Shown here: piece after piece, positions 34,685 through 42,950 of the stretch
How the letters are laid out: each line of letters opens with the position of its first letter
Position numbering within the stretch: position 1 is the stretch's first letter
Source of the DNA: Cryobacterium glucosi
Lineage (GTDB): Bacteria; Actinomycetota; Actinomycetes; Actinomycetales; Microbacteriaceae
DNA: 64,000 bases
NCBI RefSeq assembly: GCF_004402235.1
Contig: NZ_SOFS01000032.1
Span: 29,759 to 93,758, forward strand
Reading direction: 5' to 3'
The notes under the pieces: model-generated
What the model was told of the DNA's origin: nothing
Database searches by the model: none
The model's input: only the letters and a program-made list of their open reading frames with translations
Position numbers and translations under genes: made by a program

Positions 34685-35428
34685 ATGGCGTCTGTGTATA
34701 CAGAAACCCCAACGTCGGGGAACACCACTCCGGTGGGTACCCGCACGGCCGCACCGCCGGTCGCCGTCGTCAGCGCGAGCGAACGCGCCTACCGCCAGCT
34801 TCGCGACGAAATCCTCGACGGAGTCCTCGCCCCGGGCGCCGGCCTCCTCGAGGTCGAGCAGTCCGACCGCATCGGCGTCTCGCGCACGCCGCTCCGGGCC
34901 GCCATCGCCCGCCTGATCGCCGACGGGCTCGTCGCCGGCCGCGCCGGCCGCGGCTTCATGGTCACGGAGATGTCCGTCGACAGCATCCACGAACTGTACG
35001 AACTCCGCCGCGCCCTCGAGGAGCACGCGGCCAGGATCGCGGCGACCCGGCGCGACCCCCACGTCTTCCTCGAGCTGCGCGACCAGTTCCGCACGGCACC
35101 CGAACTGCTGCTGCTGGGCGAGGCCGGACTGCACCGGTACTACGAGCTCATCGACGACTTCGACGACGCGCTCGACGCGGCAGTCGGCAACCCGTTCCTC
35201 GTCACCGCGCTCGCCAACGTGCGCACCCACCTCGCCAGGATCCGCAGGCTCGCCAGGCACAACCCGGCCCGGCTGCGGGCGGCGGCGGCCGAGCACCTGC
35301 TCATCATCGAGGCCATCGTCGCCGGTGATACCTCGCTCGCCGCCCACGCCACCCACGTCCACCTCCACCAGAGCCTCAGCAACGTCCTCGCCGCGCTCGA
35401 GGCGAACCCGGCCGCCCAGGCCGACTGA
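34685..35428 (+). CDS. GntR family regulator with FCD domain, probable propionate regulator
   Basis: 247 residues. After a 35-residue flexible N-terminus, the winged helix (about 38-105, [48 protein letters not shown]) is of FadR subfamily type. The FCD ligand domain (about 115-235) has the usual helices and metal-site histidines (for instance [26 protein letters not shown]). ATG 34685 has AAGGGA 6 nt upstream; the second TGTATACA site falls within its first codons, consistent with autoregulation. It is the first gene upstream of prpDBC, so a propionate or methylcitrate effector is likely. Confidence 0.88.
   Translation: MASVYTETPTSGNTTPVGTRTAAPPVAVVSASERAYRQLRDEILDGVLAPGAGLLEVEQSDRIGVSRTPLRAAIARLIADGLVAGRAGRGFMVTEMSVDSIHELYELRRALEEHAARIAATRRDPHVFLELRDQFRTAPELLLLGEAGLHRYYELIDDFDDALDAAVGNPFLVTALANVRTHLARIRRLARHNPARLRAAAAEHLLIIEAIVAGDTSLAAHATHVHLHQSLSNVLAALEANPAAQAD
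34693..34704. promoter_or_regulatory. GntR operator site 2 (TGTATACA within the gntR start)
   Basis: TGTATACA at 34695-34702 repeats the core of site 1, 63 bp away (six helical turns), inside codons 4-6 of gntR. The spacing in whole turns would allow looping or cooperative binding. Confidence 0.55.
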
Positions 35429-35433
35429 AGCAC

Positions 35434-35497
35434 CAGCGCCCACCCGAACCAGCGCCCACCCGAACCACCGCCCACCCGAACCACCGTCCAACCGAAC
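35434..35497 (+). repeat. Four 16-nt tandem repeats between gntR and prpD
   Basis: CAGCGCCCACCCGAAC (35434-35449, 35450-35465) is followed by CACCGCCCACCCGAAC (35466-35481) and CACCGTCCAACCGAAC (35482-35497), ending directly before the prpD ribosome binding site. It starts 5 nt after the gntR stop. Copy number may vary between strains. Confidence 0.9.
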
Positions 35498-35513
35498 CAC
35501 CGAAGGGAACCCT

Positions 35514-37049
35514 GTGCAGCTTCACGATGTTCGAGTCCACCGCAGCGACGAAGACCTGGCCCGCACGGATCAGCTCGCCTGGAAGATCGCCGAGTGCGCG
35601 TCCGACCCGGTGGAGGTCTCCGCCGAGGTGACCGAGATGATCATCAACCGGGTCATCGACAATGCCGCCGTCGCAGCGGCCTCGCTCACCCGGCGACCGG
35701 TCGTCGCCGCGCGCTCGCAGGCGCTCGCGCATCCGCGCTCCTTCAACGGCGTCGGCGCGACCGTGTTCGGCGAACAGCGTTCCCGCCGGGTCTCGCCGGA
35801 ATGGGCGGCGTGGGCCAACGGCGTCGCCGTCCGCGAGCTGGACTATCACGACACCTTCCTCGCCGCCGAGTACTCCCACCCCGGCGACAACATCCCGCCG
35901 GTCCTCGCCGTCGCCCAGCACCTCGCCGTCACCCGCGGCCTGAGCGGGCGGGACCTCGTGCGCGGGATCGCGACCGGCTACGAGATCCAGATCGACCTCG
36001 TGCGGGCGATCAGCCTGCACGCGCACAAGATCGACCACGTCGCCCACCTCGGCCCGTCGGCCGCCGCCGGGATCGGCACCCTGCTCGGCCTCGACACCGA
36101 GACGATCTTCCAGGCCATCGGCCAGGCCCTACACACCACAACGGCCACCCGGCAGTCCCGCAAGGGTGAGATCTCGAGCTGGAAGGCGTACGCGCCTGCA
36201 TTCGCCGGCAAGATGGCCGTCGAATCCGTCGACCGCGCCATGCGCGGCGAGACGAGTCCGACCCCGATCTACGAGGGCGAAGACGGCGTCATCGCGTGGC
36301 TCCTCGACGGTCCGGAGGCTTCCTACCAGGTCGCCCTGCCGGGCCGGGGCGAGGCCAAGCGGGCCATCCTGGACAGTTACACGAAGGAACACTCCGCCGA
36401 GTACCAGGCCCAGGCCCTCATCGACCTCGCCCGCAAGCTCTACCGCGAGCACCCGGAACTCGCCGACCCGGCCAACATCACCCGGATCGTGATCCACACG
36501 AGCCATCACACCCACAACGTGATCGGCTCCGGTGCGAACGACCCGCAGAAGTACGACCCGAGTGCGACAAGGGAGACCCTCGACCACTCGATCCCGTACA
36601 TCTTCACCGTTGCACTGCAGGACGGCAGCTGGCACCACGTCGACTCCTACCGGCCGGAACGCGCGAGCCGCGCGGACACCATCGCCCTCTGGAACAAGGT
36701 CACGACCGAGGAGGACGTCGAGTGGACCCGACGCTACCACTCGCTCGACCCCGCCGAGAAGGCCTTCGGCGGCCGGGTAGAGATCGAGCTGGCCAATGGC
36801 AAGCGGATCGTCGACGAGCTCGCCGTCGCCGACGCGCATCCGCTCGGCGCGCAGCCCTTCGGCCGGGCGGAGTACATTGACAAGTTCCGCACGCTCGCGG
36901 CGGGCGTGCTCGAGGAGGGTGAGATCCTGCGCTTCCTCGACGACGCCGAACGCCTGCCCGACCTCGCCGCCGACGACCTCGACCAGCTCACCATCGTGGC
37001 CCGCAACGGCCTGCTCACCTCGGTCCCCATCCCGAATGGAATCTTCTGA
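35514..37049 (+). CDS. prpD: 2-methylcitrate dehydratase
   Basis: Second step of the methylcitrate cycle. 511 residues of the MmgE/PrpD family: [44 protein letters not shown] and [19 protein letters not shown], with [19 protein letters not shown] in the C-half. GTG 35514 is chosen because GAAGGGAA lies 5-7 nt upstream; the frame upstream is the tandem repeat region. Its stop overlaps the prpB start (TGATG), implying coupling. Confidence 0.93.
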   Translation: MQLHDVRVHRSDEDLARTDQLAWKIAECASDPVEVSAEVTEMIINRVIDNAAVAAASLTRRPVVAARSQALAHPRSFNGVGATVFGEQRSRRVSPEWAAWANGVAVRELDYHDTFLAAEYSHPGDNIPPVLAVAQHLAVTRGLSGRDLVRGIATGYEIQIDLVRAISLHAHKIDHVAHLGPSAAAGIGTLLGLDTETIFQAIGQALHTTTATRQSRKGEISSWKAYAPAFAGKMAVESVDRAMRGETSPTPIYEGEDGVIAWLLDGPEASYQVALPGRGEAKRAILDSYTKEHSAEYQAQALIDLARKLYREHPELADPANITRIVIHTSHHTHNVIGSGANDPQKYDPSATRETLDHSIPYIFTVALQDGSWHHVDSYRPERASRADTIALWNKVTTEEDVEWTRRYHSLDPAEKAFGGRVEIELANGKRIVDELAVADAHPLGAQPFGRAEYIDKFRTLAAGVLEEGEILRFLDDAERLPDLAADDLDQLTIVARNGLLTSVPIPNGIF

Positions 37050-37960
37050 TGTTGTATTCGACACGCACCCCCGCCGCCAAGCGCGAGGGTTTCCGCCGCG
37101 ACCTGGCCAGCGGACGCCTGCTCCGGTTTCCCGGGGCATTCAACCCGCTTTCCGCGCGCCTGATCGAGGCGAAGGGCTTCGAGGGCGTCTACATCTCCGG
37201 CGCCGTGCTCTCCGCAGACCTCGGCCTGCCCGACATCGGCCTGACCACTCTCACCGAGGTCGCCGGGCGCAGCCAGCAGATCGCCAGGATGACCGACCTG
37301 CCCGCGATCGTCGACGCCGACACCGGATTCGGCGAGCCGATGAACGTCGCGCGCACCGTGCAGACCCTCGAGGACGCCGGCCTCGCCGGGATGCACATCG
37401 AGGACCAGGTCAACCCGAAACGCTGCGGCCACCTCGACGGCAAGCAGGTCGTCGACCTCGAGACGGCCAGCAAGCGCATCCGCGCGGCCGTCGATGCCCG
37501 CAGGGACCCGAACTTCCTCGTGATGGCGCGCACCGACATCCGTGCCGTCGACGGTCTCGCCGCGGCCGTCGACAGGGCGAAGGCACTCGTCGACGCGGGC
37601 GCCGACGCGATCTTTCCCGAGGCGATGGCGTCGCTCGCCGAATTCGCGGCGATCCGTGCGGCCGTCGACGTGCCCGTGCTCGCGAACATGACCGAGTTCG
37701 GCAAGGGGGAGCTCTTCACCGTGCAGCAGCTCGCCGATGTCGGGATGAACCTCGTGATCTTCCCCGTCTCGCTGTTGCGCCTCGCGATGGGCGCCGCAGA
37801 CCGCGGCCTCGACGCGATCGTCGAACACGGCTCGCTCGAGTCGATGCTGCCAGAGATGCAGCACCGCTCGAAGCTCTACGAACTGCTCGACTACGAGTCG
37901 TACAATCACTTCGACTCCGGCGTTTTCAATTTCACCCTCAACCCCACCCTGCCCGCGTAA
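37049..37960 (+). CDS. prpB: Methylisocitrate lyase
   Basis: Cleaves 2-methylisocitrate to pyruvate and succinate. 303 residues, ICL/PEPM barrel. The metal-binding VDADTGFGEP (88-97), the catalytic loop NPKRCGH with C126, and the C-terminal SYNHFDSGVFNF are present. It overlaps the prpD stop by one base and is 30 nt from prpC. Confidence 0.95.
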   Translation: MLYSTRTPAAKREGFRRDLASGRLLRFPGAFNPLSARLIEAKGFEGVYISGAVLSADLGLPDIGLTTLTEVAGRSQQIARMTDLPAIVDADTGFGEPMNVARTVQTLEDAGLAGMHIEDQVNPKRCGHLDGKQVVDLETASKRIRAAVDARRDPNFLVMARTDIRAVDGLAAAVDRAKALVDAGADAIFPEAMASLAEFAAIRAAVDVPVLANMTEFGKGELFTVQQLADVGMNLVIFPVSLLRLAMGAADRGLDAIVEHGSLESMLPEMQHRSKLYELLDYESYNHFDSGVFNFTLNPTLPA

Positions 37961-37990
37961 CCACGCACTCACCGCACGCGAAGGAGCGAC

Positions 37991-39214
37991 ATGAGTCAGA
38001 ACGAACCAGCCGTCACCGAACCGACGGTCTACAAGGGCCTCGCCGGAATCGTGGTCGACCGCACCCGCGTCTCGAAGGTCAACGACCTGTCGAACTCCCT
38101 GCTCTACCGGGGCTACCCGGTGCAGGAACTCGCCGCGCAGAAGAGCTTCGAGGAGGTCACCTACCTGCTCTGGAACGGCGAACTCCCGACGCCCGACGAG
38201 CTCGCCGCGTTCGAAGACGAGGAGCGGTCCCTCCGCCACCTCCAGCCCGCCGTGCGCCGCGTGATCGACGAGCTTCCCCTGACCGCGCACCCGATGGACG
38301 TCGTGCGGACCGCCGTGAGCCTGATCGGCGCCTTCGACCCGCAGGTCGACGACGCCTCCCCGGAGGCGAACAAGGCCAAGGGCCTGCGGCTCTGGTCCCA
38401 GATGCCCGCGATCGTCGCCTACGACCAGCGCCGCCGCCACGGGCTCGAGCCGATCGAACCGCGCGACGACCTCGGCTACTCGGCGAACTTCCTGTTCATG
38501 ACCTTCGGCGAGGTGCCGGAACTCGTCGTCGTCGAGGCCTTCGACGTGTCGATGATCATGTACGCCGACCACTCCTTCAACGCATCCACCTTCACCGCGC
38601 GCGTGATCACGTCCACGATGAGCGACCTGCACTCGGCGATCACCGGGGCGGTCGGCGCCCTCAAGGGTGCGCTGCACGGCGGCGCCAACGAAGCCGTGAT
38701 GCACACGTTCGAGCAGATCGGCCTCGGCGAAGGCTCCGGCGAACGAGCGGATGCCTGGCTCAAGGAGACCCTCGACGCGCATCACAAGGTGATGGGTTTC
38801 GGGCACCGCGTCTACAAGCACGGCGACTCCCGGGTGCCGACGATGAAGACCGCGCTGCTCACCCTGGTCGAGCACTACCAGCGCCCGGACCTGATCGAGC
38901 TCTACGAGCGCCTCGCGGCGGGGATGAAGGAGCGCACCGGTATCCTGCCGAACCTCGACTACCCGTCGGGACCGGCGTACTACCTGATGGGCTTCGACAC
39001 CCTGACCTTCACGCCCCTCTTCGTGGCCTCCCGGATCGCCGGCTGGACCGCGCACATCATCGAACAGACCGCTTCGAACTCCCTGATCCGGCCGCTCTCG
39101 CTCTATGACGGGCACCCGGAACGGCACCTCGCCGCTGAACCGGAACCCGACCTCCAACCGGCCGGTGACCTACCATTGGACAATGGCATTCGAAGCAGAC
39201 GACTCAGCAACTGA
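37991..39214 (+). CDS. prpC: 2-methylcitrate synthase
   Basis: Condenses propionyl-CoA with oxaloacetate. 407 residues, citrate synthase family type II. Catalytic residues are visible: H229 in GALHGGANE, H272 in GFGHRVYK and the Asp region ILPNLDYPSG; PLSLYDGHPERHL is near the C-terminus. Preceded by GAAGGAG 5 nt before ATG. About 30 residues at the C-terminus go beyond the usual end and overlap the promoter and start of the next gene in another frame. Confidence 0.94.
   Translation: MSQNEPAVTEPTVYKGLAGIVVDRTRVSKVNDLSNSLLYRGYPVQELAAQKSFEEVTYLLWNGELPTPDELAAFEDEERSLRHLQPAVRRVIDELPLTAHPMDVVRTAVSLIGAFDPQVDDASPEANKAKGLRLWSQMPAIVAYDQRRRHGLEPIEPRDDLGYSANFLFMTFGEVPELVVVEAFDVSMIMYADHSFNASTFTARVITSTMSDLHSAITGAVGALKGALHGGANEAVMHTFEQIGLGEGSGERADAWLKETLDAHHKVMGFGHRVYKHGDSRVPTMKTALLTLVEHYQRPDLIELYERLAAGMKERTGILPNLDYPSGPAYYLMGFDTLTFTPLFVASRIAGWTAHIIEQTASNSLIRPLSLYDGHPERHLAAEPEPDLQPAGDLPLDNGIRSRRLSN
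39171..39176 (+). promoter_or_regulatory. -10 box (TACCAT) for a leaderless phosphoribosyltransferase gene
   Basis: TACCAT fits TANNNT and ends 6 nt before ATG 39183. It is inside the 3' end of prpC, so the downstream gene can be transcribed independently of the propionate operon. Confidence 0.45.
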
Positions 39215-39794
39215 CACGACCGGCATCCAGCGGGAAATCCTCGGCTGGGAGGACTTCGCCGCTGCCTCGCGGCAACTGGCCGTCGACGTGCTGTCGAGCG
39301 GATTCCACCCGGACGTCGTGATCGCGATCGCGCGCGGCGGCCTGCTGCTCGCGGGCGCGATGTCGTACGCGCTCGGCACGAAGAACTGCGGCAGCATCAA
39401 CGTGCAGTTCTACACCGGGGTCGACGAACGCCTGCCCGAGCCGGTGCTCTCCGGTCCGATGCTCGACGCGCCGGCACTTGCCGGACTCAGCGTGCTGCTC
39501 GTCGACGACGTCTCCGACTCGGGGCGCACCCTCGCGCTCGTGCTCGCGATGTTGCGGGAGTCGGCGGCCGAGGTGCGCTGCGCGACCCTGTACACCAAGC
39601 CGCGCACGGTCCTCGTCCCGGACTACACCTGGCGCGAGACCGACGACTGGATCGTGTTCCCGTGGTCGGCGCTGCCGATCGTCGACGCGCCTGAAGTGAC
39701 GGCCCTGCTCGCCCCCATCGTCGCGACCGTCGTCGCCCCCTCCGCAGTGGAGAATGTCGTCGTCGCGCCTGCCGTTGCGGGCGTCGTCGCATGA
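39183..39794 (+). CDS. Phosphoribosyltransferase family protein
   Basis: 203 residues. The PRPP-binding motif VLLVDDVSDSGRT (104-116) and the VIAIARGGLLLAGAMSYALG segment define a type I PRTase, close to the Gpt/HGPRT-like group. KNCGSINVQFYTGVDE and PDYTWRETDDWIVFPW are typical of proteins annotated as xanthine/hypoxanthine phosphoribosyltransferases in actinobacteria. The base is not certain. It overlaps prpC by 32 nt and the next gene by 4 nt. Confidence 0.85.
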   Translation: MAFEADDSATDTTGIQREILGWEDFAAASRQLAVDVLSSGFHPDVVIAIARGGLLLAGAMSYALGTKNCGSINVQFYTGVDERLPEPVLSGPMLDAPALAGLSVLLVDDVSDSGRTLALVLAMLRESAAEVRCATLYTKPRTVLVPDYTWRETDDWIVFPWSALPIVDAPEVTALLAPIVATVVAPSAVENVVVAPAVAGVVA

Positions 39795-40540
39795 GCATCC
39801 ACCTCGTCGGCGGCGGCTGGGCCGCCGAACACAGCGCGGCCGTGTTCGGTCCATTCCTCGCCGAGGCGACCGTGCGTGCCACGGCGGCCGGTCGCGACGA
39901 ACCACGGATCGCGATCATCGCGGTGCGTGCGCCCGGCACCGCTGCTGTTGACGACGCTGTTGACGACGCCGCCCAGCACGCCGCGAAGCTCGCCGAGGCG
40001 CTCGGTGCGGCCGGGGTCTTCGAGGCGAAGATCACCGAACTCGCACTGAGCGACGCGGCGACCCTGCCCGCGATCGCGGACGTCGACGGCATCATCGTCG
40101 GCGGCGGGCTCACGCCCGCCTACCTTGCCGCACTCACCCCGATCGCAGGCGAGATCCGCCGCCAGGTGTCCGCCGGCGTGCCGTACCTCGGCTACTCCGC
40201 CGGTGCCATGATCGCCGCAGAGCGTGCCCTCGTCGGCGGCTGGCGCCTGGGCGAGGTCGAGGTCAGCGCGGAAGCGGCCTCTGAAGGCCTCGACGAACTC
40301 ACCATCCAGCCCGGCATCGGCCTGCTCGACGTCACCGTCGACGTGCACGCCGCCCAGTGGGGAACCCTGTCCCGCCTCATCGCCGCAACGGAAGCCGGCC
40401 TCATCGACGGCGGCCTCGCTGTCGACGAGAACACCGCGCTCATCGTCGGGGAAGGCGCCCTCCGCGTCGTCGGCTCCGGCAGCGTCTGGCGGGTCAGCCA
40501 GTCCGAGAACGGCGTACTCGTCAGCACCTTCGGCGCCTAG
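39791..40540 (+). CDS. Peptidase S51 / type 1 glutamine amidotransferase-like protein
   Basis: 249 residues. The Ser nucleophile elbow GYSAGAM (S136), the upstream DGIIVGGGLTPAYLAAL and the GIGLLDVTVDVHAAQWG segment place it in the S51 (peptidase E/cyanophycinase-like) family. It may be an aspartyl dipeptidase-type enzyme; specificity is unknown. ATGA overlap with the phosphoribosyltransferase suggests cotranslation, and ung follows after 3 nt. Confidence 0.82.
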   Translation: MSIHLVGGGWAAEHSAAVFGPFLAEATVRATAAGRDEPRIAIIAVRAPGTAAVDDAVDDAAQHAAKLAEALGAAGVFEAKITELALSDAATLPAIADVDGIIVGGGLTPAYLAALTPIAGEIRRQVSAGVPYLGYSAGAMIAAERALVGGWRLGEVEVSAEAASEGLDELTIQPGIGLLDVTVDVHAAQWGTLSRLIAATEAGLIDGGLAVDENTALIVGEGALRVVGSGSVWRVSQSENGVLVSTFGA

Positions 40541-40543
40541 GCC

Positions 40544-41224
40544 GTGATCGACCCGTCGTCGATCGACCCGTCATCGGTCGACCCCGGCTGGGCAGCGGCC
40601 CTCGCCCCCGCGGCGGGCGCGCTGGCCCAGGCGACCGGTTTCCTCGACGCCGAGTCGGCCGCCGGGCGACCCTGGCTGCCGGCGCCGGCGACCGTGCTGC
40701 GCGCCTTCCGCGAACCGTTCCGGGCGGTACGCGTGCTCCTGGTCGGCCAGGACCCGTATCCGATGCCGGGGCATCCGCTCGGCCTCGCCTTCGCGGTCGA
40801 TCCCGCCGTGCGGCCCTTGCCGCGGAGCCTCGTGAACATCGGTGCCGAGCTCCAGTCGGACGTCGGGGTGACCCTGCGCACCGGAGACCTCTCGGCCTGG
40901 TCGGCCCAGGGAGTGCTGCTGCTCAACCGGGTGCTCACCGTGCGCGCCGGTGAGCCGGGTTCGCACCGCGGGCACGGCTGGGAGGCCGTCACGGACCAGG
41001 CCATCCGTGCCCTCGTCGCCCGCGGCACGCCCCTCGTCGCGATCCTCTGGGGGAAGGACGCCGCGAGGCTGCGGCCGTTGCTCGGCAACACCCCGGTGAT
41101 CGAGTCGGCGCATCCGAGCCCGCTGTCCGCGCGGCGGGGCTTTTTCGGGTCGAGGCCCTTCAGCCGCGCGAACGCGCTCCTCGCCGAGCAGGGCGCAGCG
41201 CCCGTCGACTGGACACTCGGGTAA
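40544..41224 (+). CDS. ung: Uracil-DNA glycosylase, family 1
   Basis: Removes uracil from DNA in base excision repair. 226 residues: water-activating loop GQDPYP (68-73, D70), [11 protein letters not shown], and the leucine loop SAHPSPLSA with H190. The N-terminus contains a five-residue tandem repeat ([14 protein letters not shown]) encoded by 15-nt repeats directly after the GTG start at 40544, so the true start might be slightly downstream. Three nt after the S51 gene. Confidence 0.95.
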   Translation: MIDPSSIDPSSVDPGWAAALAPAAGALAQATGFLDAESAAGRPWLPAPATVLRAFREPFRAVRVLLVGQDPYPMPGHPLGLAFAVDPAVRPLPRSLVNIGAELQSDVGVTLRTGDLSAWSAQGVLLLNRVLTVRAGEPGSHRGHGWEAVTDQAIRALVARGTPLVAILWGKDAARLRPLLGNTPVIESAHPSPLSARRGFFGSRPFSRANALLAEQGAAPVDWTLG

Positions 41225-41251
41225 TCTGGAAGTCCGTGGGAGGAGCCAGCC

Positions 41252-41830
41252 ATGCTTGAAGAGGAATACCAGCCGCGCCGGCAGTTGCCCAGGCACCTGC
41301 GCCCGGCGCCGGAGACCGAGGCTCCGTTCGAGTACTCGATGCGGGACGCGCTGATCACCGACCTGCCGTACATCCGCGAGATCTACAACTACTACGTCGC
41401 CAACAGCACGGTCACCTTCGACGTCGACCCGATGACCCTCGCCGCCTGGCGCAGTAAGTTCTACTACCTCGGCAAGCTCGGCATGCCCTTCATCGTGGCC
41501 GTGTCGCCCGCCGGTCAGATCCTCGGCTACGCGCTCGTGACGCCGTGGAAAGAGAAGCGCGCGTTCCGGTTCACCGTCGAGAACTCGATCTACCTCGGAG
41601 CGGCCTCGACAGGCAAGGGACTCGGCCGGGTGCTGCTCGGCGAGCTCATCACGCGCTCCAAGGATGCGGGCCTCAAGGAGATCATCGCCGTGATCGCCGA
41701 CCAGGGCGCCGACGCGTCGATCAAGCTGCACCTCGACTTCGGGTTCAAGGAGATCGGCCGGATGGGCAAGGTCGGCTTCAAGTTCGACCGCTGGCTCGGA
41801 ACCGTGCTGCTCCAGAAGAGCCTGAAGTAA
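41252..41830 (+). CDS. GNAT family N-acetyltransferase, phosphinothricin acetyltransferase-like
   Basis: 192 residues. MRDALITDLPYIREIYNYYVANSTVTFD and the acetyl-CoA loop STGKGLGRVLLGELI with a C-terminal LHLDFGFKEIGRMGKVGFKFDRWLGTVLLQK resemble the PAT/Bar-like GNAT group. The acceptor is unknown. GGGAGGAG lies 6 nt upstream of ATG 41252, and a TAATCT -10 box at 41222-41227 overlaps the ung stop codon. Three nt separate it from the next gene. Confidence 0.85.
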   Translation: MLEEEYQPRRQLPRHLRPAPETEAPFEYSMRDALITDLPYIREIYNYYVANSTVTFDVDPMTLAAWRSKFYYLGKLGMPFIVAVSPAGQILGYALVTPWKEKRAFRFTVENSIYLGAASTGKGLGRVLLGELITRSKDAGLKEIIAVIADQGADASIKLHLDFGFKEIGRMGKVGFKFDRWLGTVLLQKSLK

Positions 41831-41833
41831 CCC

Positions 41834-42223
41834 GTGACCGATCCGGAGGTCTCGTTCGAGCTGCCGCCTCGACACACCGTGCTGCGGTCCTTCGCTGGGC
41901 ACCTCGAAGCGCCGCCGGAGACCGTGTTCGTGCGGCTGCTAGCGGCGCTGATGCCCGCACCGAGCGAGGGGGTCGCCACGATCAACCGGCATTTCCGGGC
42001 CGATCCCGCCGAGCGCCTGATCGTGGTGCAGGGGGACTGGTGGTACCGAGGCGAGTACCGCGTGCTCGCGGAGGAGGAGGGTTCGCTCGTGCAGTACGAG
42101 ATCATCAACGTCGCCCAGGCCTTCCACGCCGCCGGTGCGCTCACGGCCCGCTCGGAGCTCCGCGCGGCACCCCGCGCGTTCCAGACGCTGCTGACCAAGG
42201 TCGGCGGCCCGCTCGCCCGCTGA
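41834..42223 (+). CDS. Small protein of unknown function
   Basis: 129 residues from GTG 41834, in the same direction as and 3 nt after the GNAT gene. It is a soluble alpha/beta protein without cysteines. The pattern TVLRSFAGHLEAPPETVFVRLLAALMP, then LIVVQGDWWYRGEYRVLAEEEGSLVQYEIINVAQ, is reminiscent of an SRPBCC/START-like fold, but this is a weak guess. I recognise no catalytic motif. Confidence 0.65.
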   Translation: MTDPEVSFELPPRHTVLRSFAGHLEAPPETVFVRLLAALMPAPSEGVATINRHFRADPAERLIVVQGDWWYRGEYRVLAEEEGSLVQYEIINVAQAFHAAGALTARSELRAAPRAFQTLLTKVGGPLAR

Positions 42224-42251
42224 GCCGCACTGCCCCGTCCGGGGGCGCGGG

Positions 42252-42907
42252 TCAGGGCGTGAGATGCAGCGTGAACTCGGGTCCGCCGAGAAGCACGGCG
42301 AGCACGGATGCCCCGAGCCCGCCGGCGAGGAGCAGCCCCGGGTGGGCGAGCCCCACGATCGCGGATCGTAAGCGCGGGCTGGTCCGCAGGAAGTCCTCCG
42401 GAACCGCGTGCGCCTCCGGCAGCTCGCGCCAGCCGCGCAACCGCCGCAGGAACCAGCTGCACCGAACGACGAAGGCCATCCACAGTACGAGCAGTACCAC
42501 CGGGATCGCGCGAGCATGAGCGTGAAGCCGAGCCCGGTCACCTCGGCGTCATTGTCATTGGCCGCGGCCTGGATCGCCGTCGAGATCGACGAACTCGCGA
42601 CCACGGACACCCCCCAGACCAGGAATGCCGCACACAGCGCGAGGAATCGCACGAAGAAATGGCCGAGCACCGAGTCGTTCGCGGGAGGAAGGTGGTCGCG
42701 CGGTGTGGCCGCGAGCAGCCACACTGTCGCCGCGAGGGCCGGCAGCGCGGCGAGCAGCACGACCGCGTACCAGCCGGGACCGGGAACCCAGGGCGAGAGG
42801 GCGTCGGAGGCGACCACGACACCCCAGAGGGCCAGCCAGGCCCAGCCCGACCGCAGCGGATGCCGAACGAGCCACGCCGGCAGCATCCGCTCGAGCACCG
42901 CAGTCAT
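42252..42907 (-). pseudogene. Frameshifted integral membrane protein of unknown function
   Basis: The first frame gives about 133 residues from ATG 42907 with three membrane segments, ending in frame at GLGFTLMLA. The natural continuation AIPVVLLVLWMAFVV and the last membrane part (AIVGLAHPGLLLAGGLGASVLAVLLGG), ending at 42252, are in another frame. Both frames are joined if two bases are removed from the run CGCGCG at 42507-42512. The intact protein would be about 218 residues with five membrane segments. Real frameshift or sequencing slip cannot be distinguished. Confidence 0.7.
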
Positions 42908-42950
42908 GCGGACACTGTACTCGCGAGGTCTGCCGGCGCTCGGCGCCCCG

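Noticed and set aside
34681..34686. TAGCAT as a -10 box for gntR
   Set aside because: It would place the transcript start near 34693, inside the coding region from the ATG that has a good ribosome binding site; only a GTG start at 34694 would rescue it.
35434..35497. CRISPR-like array
   Set aside because: The units are 16 nt and directly adjacent without spacers, so this is an ordinary tandem repeat.
40544..40590. 15-nt repeats at the start of ung as a separate regulatory element
   Set aside because: They are in frame and encode IDPSS units of the flexible N-terminus, so a coding repeat is the simpler explanation.
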